From NCBI GenBank assembly GCA_030765405.1, contig JAVCCP010000040.1, positions 124,001-188,000 on the forward strand: a stretch of DNA of 64,000 bases. Reading direction: 5' to 3'. The DNA is from Candidatus Ancaeobacter aquaticus (GTDB lineage: Bacteria; Auribacterota; Ancaeobacteria; Ancaeobacterales; Ancaeobacteraceae). Positions 55,606 to 64,000 of this stretch are shown here, piece after piece (the stretch's first letter is position 1; each line of letters opens with the position of its first letter). The translations under genes and the position numbers were made by a program. The notes under the pieces are model-generated. The model did not search any database. It was not told the DNA's origin and worked only from the letters and a program-made list of their open reading frames with translations.

Positions 55606-56466
55606 TTATGTTAGATATTTTTTAATTATTGGCCCTAACTTTTTTTTCGTTGCTGCAGGGACAAACTTCATTGGAGTCATAATTGCGTGTTGTAGGGCGT
55701 TTTTGCATACACAGGTGTCTTTTATCGGTAAGCTTTTGATGGTTTCGAGTAATATACGTTTTGCATTTTCTGCGTTTTTGTTTAGGTTTTCTATTATTGC
55801 GTCAACGGAGACGATCTCTTCCTCCGTATGCCAGCAGTCATAATCCGTTACCATACTTATAGAAACGTAACATATCTCAGCTTCACGTGCGAGTTTTGCT
55901 TCCTGTAAATTTGTCATGCCAATAATATCAAAACCAAGTTTTCTATATGTCATAGACTCGGCATATGTAGAGAATGCGGGCCCCTCCATATTTATATATG
56001 TTCCTGATTTGTGTGCCTTTAACTTAAGTTTTTTGCATGATTTATATACAAGAGAATGTAATTGGGGACATATTGGATGGGAGAATGATATGTGAGCAAC
56101 AATACCGTTGCCAAAGAATGTGCTGTTTCTCCCATCTGTTCTGTCATAAAATTGGTCAACGAGTACAATATCACGTGGTTTGTATTTCTTTTTCAAGCTT
56201 CCGACAGCGCTTACCGATAAGATTGTTCCAACACCCAATTTTTTAAACGCATAGATGTTTGCCTTAAAATTGAGTTCTGAAGGTAAAATTGTGTGGTTCG
56301 CCCCGTGTCGTGGAAGAAAATATACCGTGTGTCCGTGTATATCACCTTGCACGAGTGTGTCTGAGGGCTTTCCAAACGGTGTCGTTACGTTTACTTTTTT
56401 AATTTTAGATAAGCCATCAATATTGTATAAACCGCTGCCACCAATAATTCCGATTTTTGATTCCAA
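55606..56466 (-). CDS. mtnP: S-methyl-5'-thioadenosine phosphorylase
   Basis: Splits methylthioadenosine (or a related purine nucleoside) with phosphate into base and sugar phosphate. The 286-residue protein has the family motifs GIIGGSGLYNIDGL, PRHGANHTILPSELN, VSAVGSLK, DQFYDRT, NMEGPAFSTYAES and GMTNLQEAKLARE. Translation starts at TTG with a strong AAGGAGG site 5 nt upstream. The next gene is a purine permease, so base released here may be exchanged through it or imported base salvaged. Confidence 0.94.
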   Translation of the reverse strand: MESKIGIIGGSGLYNIDGLSKIKKVNVTTPFGKPSDTLVQGDIHGHTVYFLPRHGANHTILPSELNFKANIYAFKKLGVGTILSVSAVGSLKKKYKPRDIVLVDQFYDRTDGRNSTFFGNGIVAHISFSHPICPQLHSLVYKSCKKLKLKAHKSGTYINMEGPAFSTYAESMTYRKLGFDIIGMTNLQEAKLAREAEICYVSISMVTDYDCWHTEEEIVSVDAIIENLNKNAENAKRILLETIKSLPIKDTCVCKNALQHAIMTPMKFVPAATKKKLGPIIKKYLT

Positions 56467-56487
56467 TTACTCCTCCTTCTCATATAT

Positions 56488-57633
56488 TTATTCAATAAGT
56501 TTTTTTACCGCGTTACTGAGCAGTGTTTCAGTAAAAGCTCTAATAACAAGTTCGCCCGGTGTGATATGGATTTCCTTGATGTTTCCGGTGATATAAAAAT
56601 CGAATGATAGTGAGTCTTTGTTCTTTTCAACAAAGTCCATAATGAGTTTATTTGAGAAACCCATAGTTTTGTCTTCAGAAAAATCTGTATCCCAGGAAAG
56701 TATGTTTAGTTGCTCTATGGTTATTGTCTGTTTGGAATCCGTAAATACTCCATCGGTACATTTGACCTGCGAATTAATATTGATCGATCCGCGGTCAATA
56801 GTGAAAGGGACATATTGAGTAATATATGGCCAGATTTTCATGGTGTTAAATTGAGATATTGTTGTGTTTAATGTGAAATAGGGTGATTCGTGAGCCTGTG
56901 ACGGATCTATTTCACCGGCTATTCTAATATTATGTGTGTTGTTATTCGTAGGGTTTGATGATGCAAAAAGCTTAAATTTTATAGCAATTATGTCGTTAGT
57001 TTTGTCGTTATATCTTTGAGTAGTCGCTAATTTGATGTTAAAGAGCGTTAGGTTATTTGTCGGAGTTGTATAGAAATCCTTAAAATGGATAGTGCCATTT
57101 TTTATATATAATTTATTAACGTAAAAGGTGTAATTATCCGTAGTAGCGGTATCTGTGCTGTTGCTGTTTGTGTCTGATAGTGTTTCTGCATATGCGCTAT
57201 CAGGTTTAAAGAGATTTGTGAGTAATGCACTAGGTGTAAACGATCGAGTGATACGTTTGATGTATTCGTCGTAATTATATTCCCCCTGTGCGTTTCTTTC
57301 TATATGAAAGACAGGTGAATAGACCGCGGCATTGCTGAATATGAATTTTTTTTGCAGTAAGGGTAAGAGCTTAAATCTTAATTTTATTTTTTTTGCCTTA
57401 AATAGCGTTTCTTTTTTATTGTTAACCTCTATCTCAATTTTCGGTTGAGATATATGAATGGAACGGGTAAGTAAATAAATACGCGCATCTTGTATTGAAA
57501 CCTGAGTGCCGAGCGATGCTTTTAATTGTTCCTCAATAAACGGTTTTGCGTAAGGAATAGAAAAAAAATACATGGCGATATGAAAAATAAGAGGCAAGAC
57601 AATTAAGAGTATAATGTATTTTTTTAGTCTCAT
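56488..57633 (-). CDS. AsmA/DUF748-like envelope protein
   Basis: The 381-residue protein has one N-terminal membrane anchor (about 5-25) and a large periplasmic part. The opening (PYAKPFIEEQLKASLGTQVS, KIKLRFKLLPLLQKKF) and the beta-rich repeats VNKLYIKNGTIHFKDF and ITIEQLNIL resemble DUF748/AsmA-like proteins, which help build or move lipids to the outer membrane. It lies between a glycosyltransferase and mtnP. Family assignment is by pattern only. Confidence 0.65.
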   Translation of the reverse strand: MRLKKYIILLIVLPLIFHIAMYFFSIPYAKPFIEEQLKASLGTQVSIQDARIYLLTRSIHISQPKIEIEVNNKKETLFKAKKIKLRFKLLPLLQKKFIFSNAAVYSPVFHIERNAQGEYNYDEYIKRITRSFTPSALLTNLFKPDSAYAETLSDTNSNSTDTATTDNYTFYVNKLYIKNGTIHFKDFYTTPTNNLTLFNIKLATTQRYNDKTNDIIAIKFKLFASSNPTNNNTHNIRIAGEIDPSQAHESPYFTLNTTISQFNTMKIWPYITQYVPFTIDRGSININSQVKCTDGVFTDSKQTITIEQLNILSWDTDFSEDKTMGFSNKLIMDFVEKNKDSLSFDFYITGNIKEIHITPGELVIRAFTETLLSNAVKKLIE

Positions 57634-57648
57634 TTTGTTCTCAGGGGG

Positions 57649-58608
57649 TTATTTCTTCAAAATGTTAGCACATATGTATATTACTTTTAATTTTATAGAT
57701 GGGAAGATATTTTTATAAGAAAAAGTGCCGAGAATCTTATTTTGCAAACGTGCTATACCGCCAATGATATGCAAAAAACATTTATACAGTTCCTGTACTG
57801 TGTCTGAAAGAAAAGAATTTTTCTTGCTTAGAGATTCTGTGTGCGTGTGCCCACGTTCAAAAGCTTTTGCGTAGGAGATGAATCCGTAGCATGCCATGAG
57901 AAGTGAGTATATAAGGCCATAAGAACCATCAATGTATCCCTCAAACTTAAAGAATCGTTTCGTGAACTCTCTTGTCGGTGAGCGCAATAGCCCCTGCCAG
58001 CGAAAATGAGTGTTATGTAATAGGAGTGATTCAGCTTCTTTATCCGTGTATCCATCGATTCTTTTTAAAAAATCTGATATTTTTTCGCAAAAATAGTGTT
58101 TTAATGCCAGTTCATCTTCTGCTTCCAATAAAAGTTCTTTACCGGTTACATTAGGGAAAGAATGGATGTGATTGTTCCAAGAGACCATGCCTTTTTTGAA
58201 AAAACGGATATGATAATCAGGCCACATTGACTTGTTATGCATTGAGTGACCGAGAAAATATGTGCGCATAGGGATTTTTACATAATCACACGCGGAATCC
58301 TGCTGTGTTAGTTCACGTAAACGTTCTAGTAGCTGTGGTGGGGCTTCTTCATCCGCGTCAATGACGAGAATGTAAGGATGCGATGCTTTTTCGATAGCAA
58401 AATTGCGGGCAGGTTCAACATATCCCGTGCGGTCAAAAAAATATATTTTATCAGTATATTTTTTGCAAACACTGACGGTAGCATCGTCACTGTGCATATC
58501 TACTACTACAATTTCTTCCACTCTGTCTTTAAGAGATACAAGAGTTCTTTCAATGGATCTTTCAGCATTGAGAGTATTGATAACCGCAGAAATCATATAG
58601 TCAGGCAC
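57649..58608 (-). CDS. family 2 glycosyltransferase (lipopolysaccharide-core type)
   Basis: GT-A-fold glycosyltransferase of about 319 residues. Seen are MISAVINTLNAERSIERTL, VVVDMHSDDATV and the metal-binding VIDADEEAPP, then FFKKGMVSWNNHIHSF, like WaaE/KdtX-type enzymes that add sugars to lipid A core. The N-terminus MISAVINTL (ATG at 58596) may be the true start; the GTG at 58608 has no ribosome site. It heads the minus-strand run, 173 bp from the divergent binding-protein genes. Confidence 0.87.
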   Translation of the reverse strand: MPDYMISAVINTLNAERSIERTLVSLKDRVEEIVVVDMHSDDATVSVCKKYTDKIYFFDRTGYVEPARNFAIEKASHPYILVIDADEEAPPQLLERLRELTQQDSACDYVKIPMRTYFLGHSMHNKSMWPDYHIRFFKKGMVSWNNHIHSFPNVTGKELLLEAEDELALKHYFCEKISDFLKRIDGYTDKEAESLLLHNTHFRWQGLLRSPTREFTKRFFKFEGYIDGSYGLIYSLLMACYGFISYAKAFERGHTHTESLSKKNSFLSDTVQELYKCFLHIIGGIARLQNKILGTFSYKNIFPSIKLKVIYICANILKK

Positions 58609-58745
58609 GAAATTGTTTATTGGTTAAAGTCATGTAAGTAAAACCATCAGTTACATTTACTAAGTAAAAACAATATAATATCACTTATATCAGAAATAGG
58701 CATTAAATTTATGAGAGATTTTTGATTCCATTATTCAAAAAAGAA

Positions 58746-58774
58746 TTGTTGTAAAAACACTTTGCGCATATAAT
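58746..58774 (+). promoter_or_regulatory. promoter of the binding-protein/kinase run, leaderless type
   Basis: TTGTTG (58746-58751), 17 bp, perfect TATAAT (58769-58774), then 7 nt to the ATG at 58782. Transcription would start on or within one base of the start codon. Confidence 0.7.
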
Positions 58775-58781
58775 AGCCCAT

Positions 58782-59771
58782 ATGAAAAGATACATAGGTG
58801 TAACAATTTCTTATTTTGTTCTTATAGTAGTTTTCTTAACAGGTGACGGAGTATGTGATGCAAAAAAACCTGTTATTACCATAGGATACATGCCTGTAAC
58901 CGCACATTTGACAATTCCTATTGCATTTGAACTACATAAAGGTGAATTTCAGAATTTTTCCTTACAGCTACGAAAGTATACTTCATGGGACGACATGGTA
59001 AAAGCGTTAGAAGAGAGTGAGCTTGATGGGGCCTTTATGCCTGCACCACTGATAATAAAATTCAGAGAGAAAAAGTTTCCGTTTACTTGTGTGTCATTGG
59101 GTTGTGAAAATGGTAGTGCAATTGTTATGGGTAGGTGGAGCGGAATTGAGAATATAGATGATCTCAAAGGTCGTGTTTCTGTTGTTGCTGTTCCGCACAT
59201 CTATTCGATCCCCCATATAATACTGTATAGGTATCTCTTACAAAACGGCGTTAAATATAAAAAAGAAGTAAAGATTGTTAGCATGTCTCCTGCAGACATG
59301 TTTGCAAGCTTAAGTAGGAAAGAAACACAAGGGTTTGTGTCTGAAGAGCCAATTTGTCGTTCAACTGAAGAGAGAAATGCCGGAAAAATTATTGCATGCA
59401 GTAAAGAAATATGGCCATCACATCCAGGAGGGGTGTTAATGATCAGCAATATGTTAATTGAAAAGCAGAAGAAAATCGTTCAGGAGCTTGTAGATGCTGT
59501 CGTTGATGCAGCAGATTTTATCGAATACCATCCACAAGAAGCATCGGAAATATGTTCTGGCTATTATGGGGTAGATAGTCGGGTTGTTTTTGACGTATTA
59601 ACGCGTCCGGATGATATGATCTCTTTTAATGATTTGATACCAAAAAAAGAACACTTTGAACGTATTATTGATTATTTAAAGAAAATGAAATTAGTAAAGA
59701 AAGATATATCAGTTGAAAATCTTATAGATACTGATTTTATAGAGAATGCGTATAAAAAGAAAAAAAAGTAA
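58782..59771 (+). CDS. NMT1/NrtA-type substrate-binding protein 1
   Basis: Periplasmic binding protein of 329 residues with a signal peptide (about 1-25). The fold is recognised from VITIGYMPVTAHLTIPIAFE, YTSWDDMVKALEESELDGAF, IENIDDLKGRVSVVAV and SEEPICRSTEER, as in nitrate/sulfonate/bicarbonate or taurine ABC systems. No permease or ATPase gene is near. Two further binding proteins and a Cache kinase follow on the same strand. Ligand unknown. Confidence 0.85.
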   Translation: MKRYIGVTISYFVLIVVFLTGDGVCDAKKPVITIGYMPVTAHLTIPIAFELHKGEFQNFSLQLRKYTSWDDMVKALEESELDGAFMPAPLIIKFREKKFPFTCVSLGCENGSAIVMGRWSGIENIDDLKGRVSVVAVPHIYSIPHIILYRYLLQNGVKYKKEVKIVSMSPADMFASLSRKETQGFVSEEPICRSTEERNAGKIIACSKEIWPSHPGGVLMISNMLIEKQKKIVQELVDAVVDAADFIEYHPQEASEICSGYYGVDSRVVFDVLTRPDDMISFNDLIPKKEHFERIIDYLKKMKLVKKDISVENLIDTDFIENAYKKKKK

Positions 59772-59837
59772 ACCTTGTTAGAAACGGGCTATAAAGAAAA
59801 TGACATAATAGGTTGAGATATATGAAACGGTGAAATA

Positions 59838-60803
59838 ATGTATAAATATTTTATAGGTATAATGTTTTGTGTTCTTTGCTTGCTTGGCTGTGGGCGAAAC
59901 ACAGATAGTACAGTAAAAATTGGGCTGTCGACACGTCCTGGATCCTCATTGATACAGTTTGCGCAGCAGGAGGGGATTTTTAGAAAAGAGGGGCTGCGGG
60001 TGCAATTGTTTAGGCGTGGTGGTACGGCAGAGACGAAAGATGATTTTATTAAAGGCAAAGTTGATGCTGCAGTATTGTCTATTGTTGAAATAATTGAGCT
60101 AATAGATAAGGGATATGAATTTGTTATACCACTCGTACTTGATTATTCAAATGGGTCTGACGGTATTGTTGTTAAGGAAAAGTGTCGCAATTTAAAAGGG
60201 CTTAAAGGGCATGTCGCAGGTATTCAGTACGGGACTGTATCGCAATATCTTTTTTTGAGAGCGCTTGATTCTCGTGATGTGAAGGTTAAGGATATTGCCG
60301 TAAGAAACATATATGCCGACGAGGCAGTTGAATTGTTTGTTGGAGGTAGTGTTGATGCTTTTGCTGCCTGGGAACCATACGTGACATACGCAGTAAATGA
60401 AGGTGCCGGGCGTATAGTGTTTACGACACGTGATCTTCCCGAGAAAATCGTTGATGCACTTATTGTTAGGAAAGAATATGCACAAAAAAATCCTCGGAAT
60501 ATTCGGCGTATAATCGACGCATGGTATGAAACAGTGGAATATCTTCGAGATAATTATTCTAAAACTGTTGTTGCTATTTCTGATGCTGAACACGTTTCTC
60601 CTGAAACAGTAAAAAATGTTTTAAGCAGCCTTAGAATTGGAGATCAAAAGGTGAATTCTGAAGTGTTTGGTGATGGTAAGAGTTTTGGCCAAATGTTTAT
60701 TTTTGTTAAAGAGATTGCCGGGCATATGAAAAGATATGGCATGATAAAGAATGTGCCGGATATTAAGAAATATATTTATCCGGACCTTTTTTATGATAGG
60801 TAA
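59838..60803 (+). CDS. NMT1/SsuA-type substrate-binding lipoprotein 2
   Basis: The 321-residue product is lipidated: CVLCLLGCGRN has lipobox LLGC. Binding-protein blocks are VKIGLSTRPGSSLIQFAQQ, GIFRKEGLRVQLFRRGG, KVDAAVLSIVEIIELI, LKGLKGHVAGIQYGTV and AFAAWEPYVTYA. It differs strongly from the first protein, so it should bind a different ligand or the same ligand differently. Start ATG lacks a strong site. SBP3 begins 42 nt after its stop. Confidence 0.87.
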   Translation: MYKYFIGIMFCVLCLLGCGRNTDSTVKIGLSTRPGSSLIQFAQQEGIFRKEGLRVQLFRRGGTAETKDDFIKGKVDAAVLSIVEIIELIDKGYEFVIPLVLDYSNGSDGIVVKEKCRNLKGLKGHVAGIQYGTVSQYLFLRALDSRDVKVKDIAVRNIYADEAVELFVGGSVDAFAAWEPYVTYAVNEGAGRIVFTTRDLPEKIVDALIVRKEYAQKNPRNIRRIIDAWYETVEYLRDNYSKTVVAISDAEHVSPETVKNVLSSLRIGDQKVNSEVFGDGKSFGQMFIFVKEIAGHMKRYGMIKNVPDIKKYIYPDLFYDR

Positions 60804-60845
60804 AGGTACTCTGTTGTTTAATGATAAAAGTGAGAGCATGAAAGA

Positions 60846-61805
60846 ATGAAAAAAACGGTAATAGGCGCTGTAATAGGATGTGTTTGTGTTCTGTGTGTTT
60901 CGTGCGGATATTTATTGAGGGAACCTCTTAGGGTAGGGGTGTTTCCTCGACCTGGATGTGAAATCATATGGGTTGCAAAGCACAATGGTTATTTTGAGGA
61001 TGAAGGACTAGATGTTATCGTGTCGCAGTATTCAAGTTGGGAAAGCACGGTGCAATCATTTAATAAGGGGAAAACTGATCTTTCAGTAGAGACTTTGCTT
61101 AGTTATCTTGTGAGTGGTCATAAAGGTAGGATTATTGCCATTACAGACAAGTTTAAAGGTGATGTTCTTGTAGGAAAAAAGTCACTTAAGACTGTAAAAG
61201 ACATTGTTCGGCATAAAGAAAAACCGATTGCTGTGGAAAAGGGGACCGATGGGTACTATTATTTACAGTCGCTTATTCAGAAAACTCCCGGGGCACAAAA
61301 AAGTGTTCATGTTAATTTTCAGCCAACTGACGAAGCGGTAGACAGCTTTGTTCGCGGAGATGTTAATGCTGTATTTTGCTATCCCCCGTATCTTGCGAAA
61401 GCACTTAAAAAAGGGCAGGGAAGAATACTATTTTCTCAAGAATTCTCCTCGATTTCACCACGATCAGTTATTGTTGCCTCAGAGCAATCTTTTTTACTCA
61501 GAAAAAAAGATATTAATAAATTTTTGCGTGCGTGGTTTAGGGCGGTTGATTTTTTAAAAAAAAGACCGAAAGAGGCAATCAAAATAATGGCTGCTGCAGA
61601 AGGTGTTACCCCTGATGAGTTTTCTGAGTGTTTGAGCGATTTAAAAGTATATGACCGCAACGAGTCAGAAACAATTATGACGACAAATAAGATTACAGAA
61701 ATAATAAATGCTTTGAATTATATGCTAAAAAAGCAAGGTGTGCATATCGGACAAACGCACGTCCATGAATTAATAGATACAGGTTTTGTGCGCAGGAAAA
61801 AATGA
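60846..61805 (+). CDS. NMT1/SsuA-type substrate-binding lipoprotein 3
   Basis: The 319-residue product has signal sequence GCVCVLCVSC with Cys near residue 20 as the lipid site. Blocks: LRVGVFPRPGCEIIWVAKHN, YFEDEGLDVIVSQYSSW, KTDLSVETLLSYLVSG, VKDIVRHKEKPIAVEK and VNAVFCYPPYLAKAL. Its end, HELIDTGFVRRKK, resembles the end of protein 1 (NLIDTDFIENAYKK). The kinase start lies 9 nt after its stop, so the two are in one transcript. Confidence 0.87.
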   Translation: MKKTVIGAVIGCVCVLCVSCGYLLREPLRVGVFPRPGCEIIWVAKHNGYFEDEGLDVIVSQYSSWESTVQSFNKGKTDLSVETLLSYLVSGHKGRIIAITDKFKGDVLVGKKSLKTVKDIVRHKEKPIAVEKGTDGYYYLQSLIQKTPGAQKSVHVNFQPTDEAVDSFVRGDVNAVFCYPPYLAKALKKGQGRILFSQEFSSISPRSVIVASEQSFLLRKKDINKFLRAWFRAVDFLKKRPKEAIKIMAAAEGVTPDEFSECLSDLKVYDRNESETIMTTNKITEIINALNYMLKKQGVHIGQTHVHELIDTGFVRRKK

Positions 61806-61814
61806 GGATGTAGC

Positions 61815-63632
61815 GTGATCAGAAAGACAAATAAGCTAGAAAAAAAGGTGATTGTATTTTTCTTAATATGTGTGTTGTTTTCGATAGGCATTACCGCGTA
61901 TGTTGCAATTGACGTAAGTGTGCGCATGCTGAAGGATGCAACCTATGAATCGCTTAAGATGAATGCAAAATTAGTTGCATTCGATGTGAAGCGGGAATTA
62001 GTTGTGCGATTAGATAGCTTAAAGAACTTTACAAAAGCACAGGTGCTTCTTTCATCGTCAAATGAGCAGATAAGGGAGCGTTTATATCATTTTCTTGCAT
62101 TGAATCCCAGTATAGCCACAGCGCAATTATTGGACAATAAGGGTGTAGAGATCGCTGAAATTACCCGCGCTAATCGTTTGGTTTCAAAAGGGAAAAAATA
62201 TTCAGACGCTAACAGGTTTGTCATTGCTCACGTGAACGGAACATATATTAGTCCCGTGTATGTTAATGAGGATGGGAAACGTTCCATTTTGCTTTCTTCG
62301 CGTATTGGAGAAAATATTTCGCAGTGTAGCGGCGTTGTGGTTATTGAGATGTCACTTGCGCATTTTACCAGATTGATAGAAGAAGAGAATACATTAAAAC
62401 GTATTGTATATATTGTGGATAACAGAGGAGATATTGTTGCGTATCCGAATTATAGCTGGGTAAAAGCGAAAAAGAATCTTTCCGAAATTCCTTCCGTTAA
62501 AGATGTTATTAGTGAATTAAAGGAACATCCTCAGAAGTATTATCAATATAAATCACCTGAAGGAATAGTGGTGTTTGGTGTATATGAACGTTTACCGTAT
62601 CTTGGGTGGGGGGTAATCGTTGAAGAACCGTATGTGTTTGTTTTTATGCCGATATATAAAATGATTCACCGCATTGGTTTTATCAGCGTTATTGTGTCAG
62701 TTCTCATTATAGGTCTTGGTGTCTTGATTGTGAGACGTAAAATTAAACCTCTCATTGTTTTACATGATAGTGCCCAAAAGATTAAAGAAGGTAATCTTGA
62801 TATCCAGATCGATACCCATACCGGTGATGAGATAGAAGATTTAGCCCATGCTTTTAATCTTATGACAAAACGTTTAAAGGAAATGTATGAAGATTTAGAG
62901 GCAAAGATTAGCGAAAGAACCGCGCAGCTTAAAGTAGCCCAAGATAAGCTGATTTACTCTGAAAAACTAACAACAATAGGTAAATTAGCAAGTATTGTGG
63001 GTCACGAGTTACGTAATCCGTTGGCGATAATAAGAAACTCTGTGTATTACCTGAATATGTTTGATATAGGTAAGGTTAATGAAGAGGCAAAGGAACAGCT
63101 TGATATTATTGAAAAGGAAGTTGATGATGCGACGCAAATTATTTCTCAGATATTGGACTTTGCACGAGAGAAAGAGCCAAAACTAACAAATGCTAATATT
63201 CATAAATTAATTAAGGAAATACTTGATGGTATTGAGCTACCATCAAACATTGTTTCTAAAGTGCGTTTTTGTTCTGCAGACTCCACGTTATCAATCGATC
63301 CGCTCTTGATGGGAAGAGTATTTCAGAATATTATTACCAATGCAATTCAATCGATGCCTCTTGTGAGCGGTAAAATAGTGGTATCTACAGAAAAAACTGA
63401 TTCGGCATTGCGTGTTATTATAAAAGATACCGGTTCTGGAATATCAGAAGAAAGTCTTGGTAAAATTTTTGATCCTTTATACAGCACTAAAGCACGGGGT
63501 ACGGGACTTGGCCTAACGTTTTGTAAAAGTATAGTTGAAAGGCACGGAGGCGTGATTGCCGTTGATAGTGTTGTTAATGAGGGAACGACGTTTAATATTG
63601 AACTTCCTCTTCCGAATGTTACCTCATCATGA
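61815..63632 (+). CDS. Cache-HAMP sensor histidine kinase
   Basis: Membrane kinase of 605 residues. Membrane helix (11-32), periplasmic dCache-type sensor (about 35-280; IVYIVDNRGDIVAYPNYSW and GWGVIVEEP are typical), helix (286-308), HAMP (308-360), coiled coil, HisKA with His397 in VGHELRNPLAIIRNSVYYL, and HATPase with FQNIITNAIQSMP, DTGSGI and GTGLGLTFCKS. GTG start with a GAGGATG site. No response regulator is adjacent. It directly follows three binding-protein genes, which may present ligands to its sensor domain. Confidence 0.92.
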   Translation: MIRKTNKLEKKVIVFFLICVLFSIGITAYVAIDVSVRMLKDATYESLKMNAKLVAFDVKRELVVRLDSLKNFTKAQVLLSSSNEQIRERLYHFLALNPSIATAQLLDNKGVEIAEITRANRLVSKGKKYSDANRFVIAHVNGTYISPVYVNEDGKRSILLSSRIGENISQCSGVVVIEMSLAHFTRLIEEENTLKRIVYIVDNRGDIVAYPNYSWVKAKKNLSEIPSVKDVISELKEHPQKYYQYKSPEGIVVFGVYERLPYLGWGVIVEEPYVFVFMPIYKMIHRIGFISVIVSVLIIGLGVLIVRRKIKPLIVLHDSAQKIKEGNLDIQIDTHTGDEIEDLAHAFNLMTKRLKEMYEDLEAKISERTAQLKVAQDKLIYSEKLTTIGKLASIVGHELRNPLAIIRNSVYYLNMFDIGKVNEEAKEQLDIIEKEVDDATQIISQILDFAREKEPKLTNANIHKLIKEILDGIELPSNIVSKVRFCSADSTLSIDPLLMGRVFQNIITNAIQSMPLVSGKIVVSTEKTDSALRVIIKDTGSGISEESLGKIFDPLYSTKARGTGLGLTFCKSIVERHGGVIAVDSVVNEGTTFNIELPLPNVTSS

Positions 63633-63681
63633 GGTTTCTTTGACGTAAAGCTCTTATATCTAAATACTTAATGCTATATAG

Positions 63682-63710
63682 TTGACCATTAGTTGTAATT
63701 GTGGTAAATT
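63682..63710 (+). promoter_or_regulatory. possible promoter of the epimerase gene
   Basis: TTGACC (63682-63687), 17 bp, TAAATT (63705-63710), 71 bp before the ATG. Confidence 0.4.
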
Positions 63711-63780
63711 TCACGTTTTTACATATGCGGATATTTTTGTAGTTTTTTGATTAAACAATACTTAGAAAGGATTAGTTTCA

Positions 63781-64000
63781 ATGAAGATTGTTGTAACAGG
63801 TGGGGCGGGATTAGTGGGAACAGAATGTTGTAATTTGTTTGGCAATGCGGGTGATAGTGTTGTCAGTATTGATAACTATCAGCGTGGGAAGATTTTTGGG
63901 GAACTTGGTAATACTGAAGAGAATGTTGAAAAAATATTGTCCGGGTCAGATAATGTTATCCATGTAGAGGCTGATATAAGAGATATTGAGACAATAGGGA
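63781..64000 (+). CDS. NAD-dependent sugar epimerase/dehydratase (partial)
   Basis: Start of a short-chain-dehydrogenase-type sugar-nucleotide epimerase; the window ends after about 73 codons. The nucleotide loop is VVTGGAGLVGTECC, followed by VVSIDNYQRGKIFGELGNTE and VIHVEADIRD. The RGKIFGELGNTEENV portion recalls CDP-paratose/tyvelose 2-epimerases more than UDP-glucose epimerases, a tentative call. GAAAGGA precedes the ATG. Confidence 0.8.
   Translation, partial: MKIVVTGGAGLVGTECCNLFGNAGDSVVSIDNYQRGKIFGELGNTEENVEKILSGSDNVIHVEADIRDIETIG

Noticed and set aside
58782-61805. The three binding proteins as a normal ABC importer operon
   Set aside because: No permease or ATPase gene is in the run or next to it; a histidine kinase follows instead.

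Overview
The window looks like a chromosomal segment of an uncultivated Gram-negative-type bacterium with about 40% G+C. The best guess is Candidatus Omnitrophota or a relative near the PVC group. That guess is an inference from protein style and gene order (queA-tgt-yajC-fused secDF, DUF1571, DUF748, many small exported proteins, ChaN-like secreted proteins) and was not tested by any search. TGA, TAA and TAG are all used as stops, so the code is the standard bacterial one.

Region 1 (1-19125) is a conserved housekeeping block. It holds queuosine tRNA modification (queA, tgt), the Sec accessory proteins (yajC, fused secDF), recJ, rpmB on the opposite strand, recG, rsmD, coaD, a DUF177 protein, rpmF, and a fatty-acid/phospholipid cluster (plsX, fabH, fabG, acpP, fabF). 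It ends in an acyl-CoA dehydrogenase with EtfB and a ferredoxin-fused EtfA, then tRNA-Leu(GAG). No fabD, fabZ or enoyl-ACP reductase is present.

Region 2 (19179-34678) has a hybrid sensor kinase, a cold-shock gene with an elaborate leader, the AddB-AddA nuclease/helicase pair, tiny lipoproteins, a DUF1571 protein, a double-PilZ protein and ComEC. Region 3 (34679-35771) is decayed accessory DNA with a transposase-like HTH pseudogene and a DUF4160 fragment. Region 4 (35772-44656) has an exported MEMO/AMMECR1 pair, leuS, a ComEA-like protein, another PilZ protein, three small exported proteins (two with 11-residue repeats), a PAP2 phosphatase, a DUF151 nuclease and a DUF2252 lipoprotein. ComEC and ComEA together suggest DNA uptake.

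Region 5 (44796-49686) is a signalling cassette of MerR-type regulator, two related PAS kinases and a sigma-54 response regulator. It is followed by an IS21 istB scar and a broken gene, then trpS and two Met-type tRNAs with a strong terminator. Region 6 (51933-58608, minus strand) is a run of membrane protein, ChaN-like secreted protein, purine permease, MTA phosphorylase, an AsmA/DUF748-like protein and a glycosyltransferase. Region 7 (58782-63632) has three different NMT1/NrtA-type substrate-binding proteins in a row followed by a Cache-HAMP histidine kinase, with no transporter permease or ATPase. A truncated sugar-nucleotide epimerase closes the window.

The most unusual signals are: (i) the three binding proteins plus kinase, which look like a sensing module and not a transporter; (ii) degenerate heptanucleotide tandem tracts, like cyanobacterial STRR sequences, at stop codons, at a start codon and inside queA; (iii) a cold-shock leader with an operator-like palindrome over the -35 box and a terminator that can be replaced by an alternative pairing; (iv) small exported proteins built of 11-residue repeats; (v) promoters whose -10 box lies only 6-7 nt before the ATG, implying leaderless mRNAs; (vi) a fatty-acid cluster joined to a ferredoxin-linked acyl-CoA dehydrogenase/Etf set.
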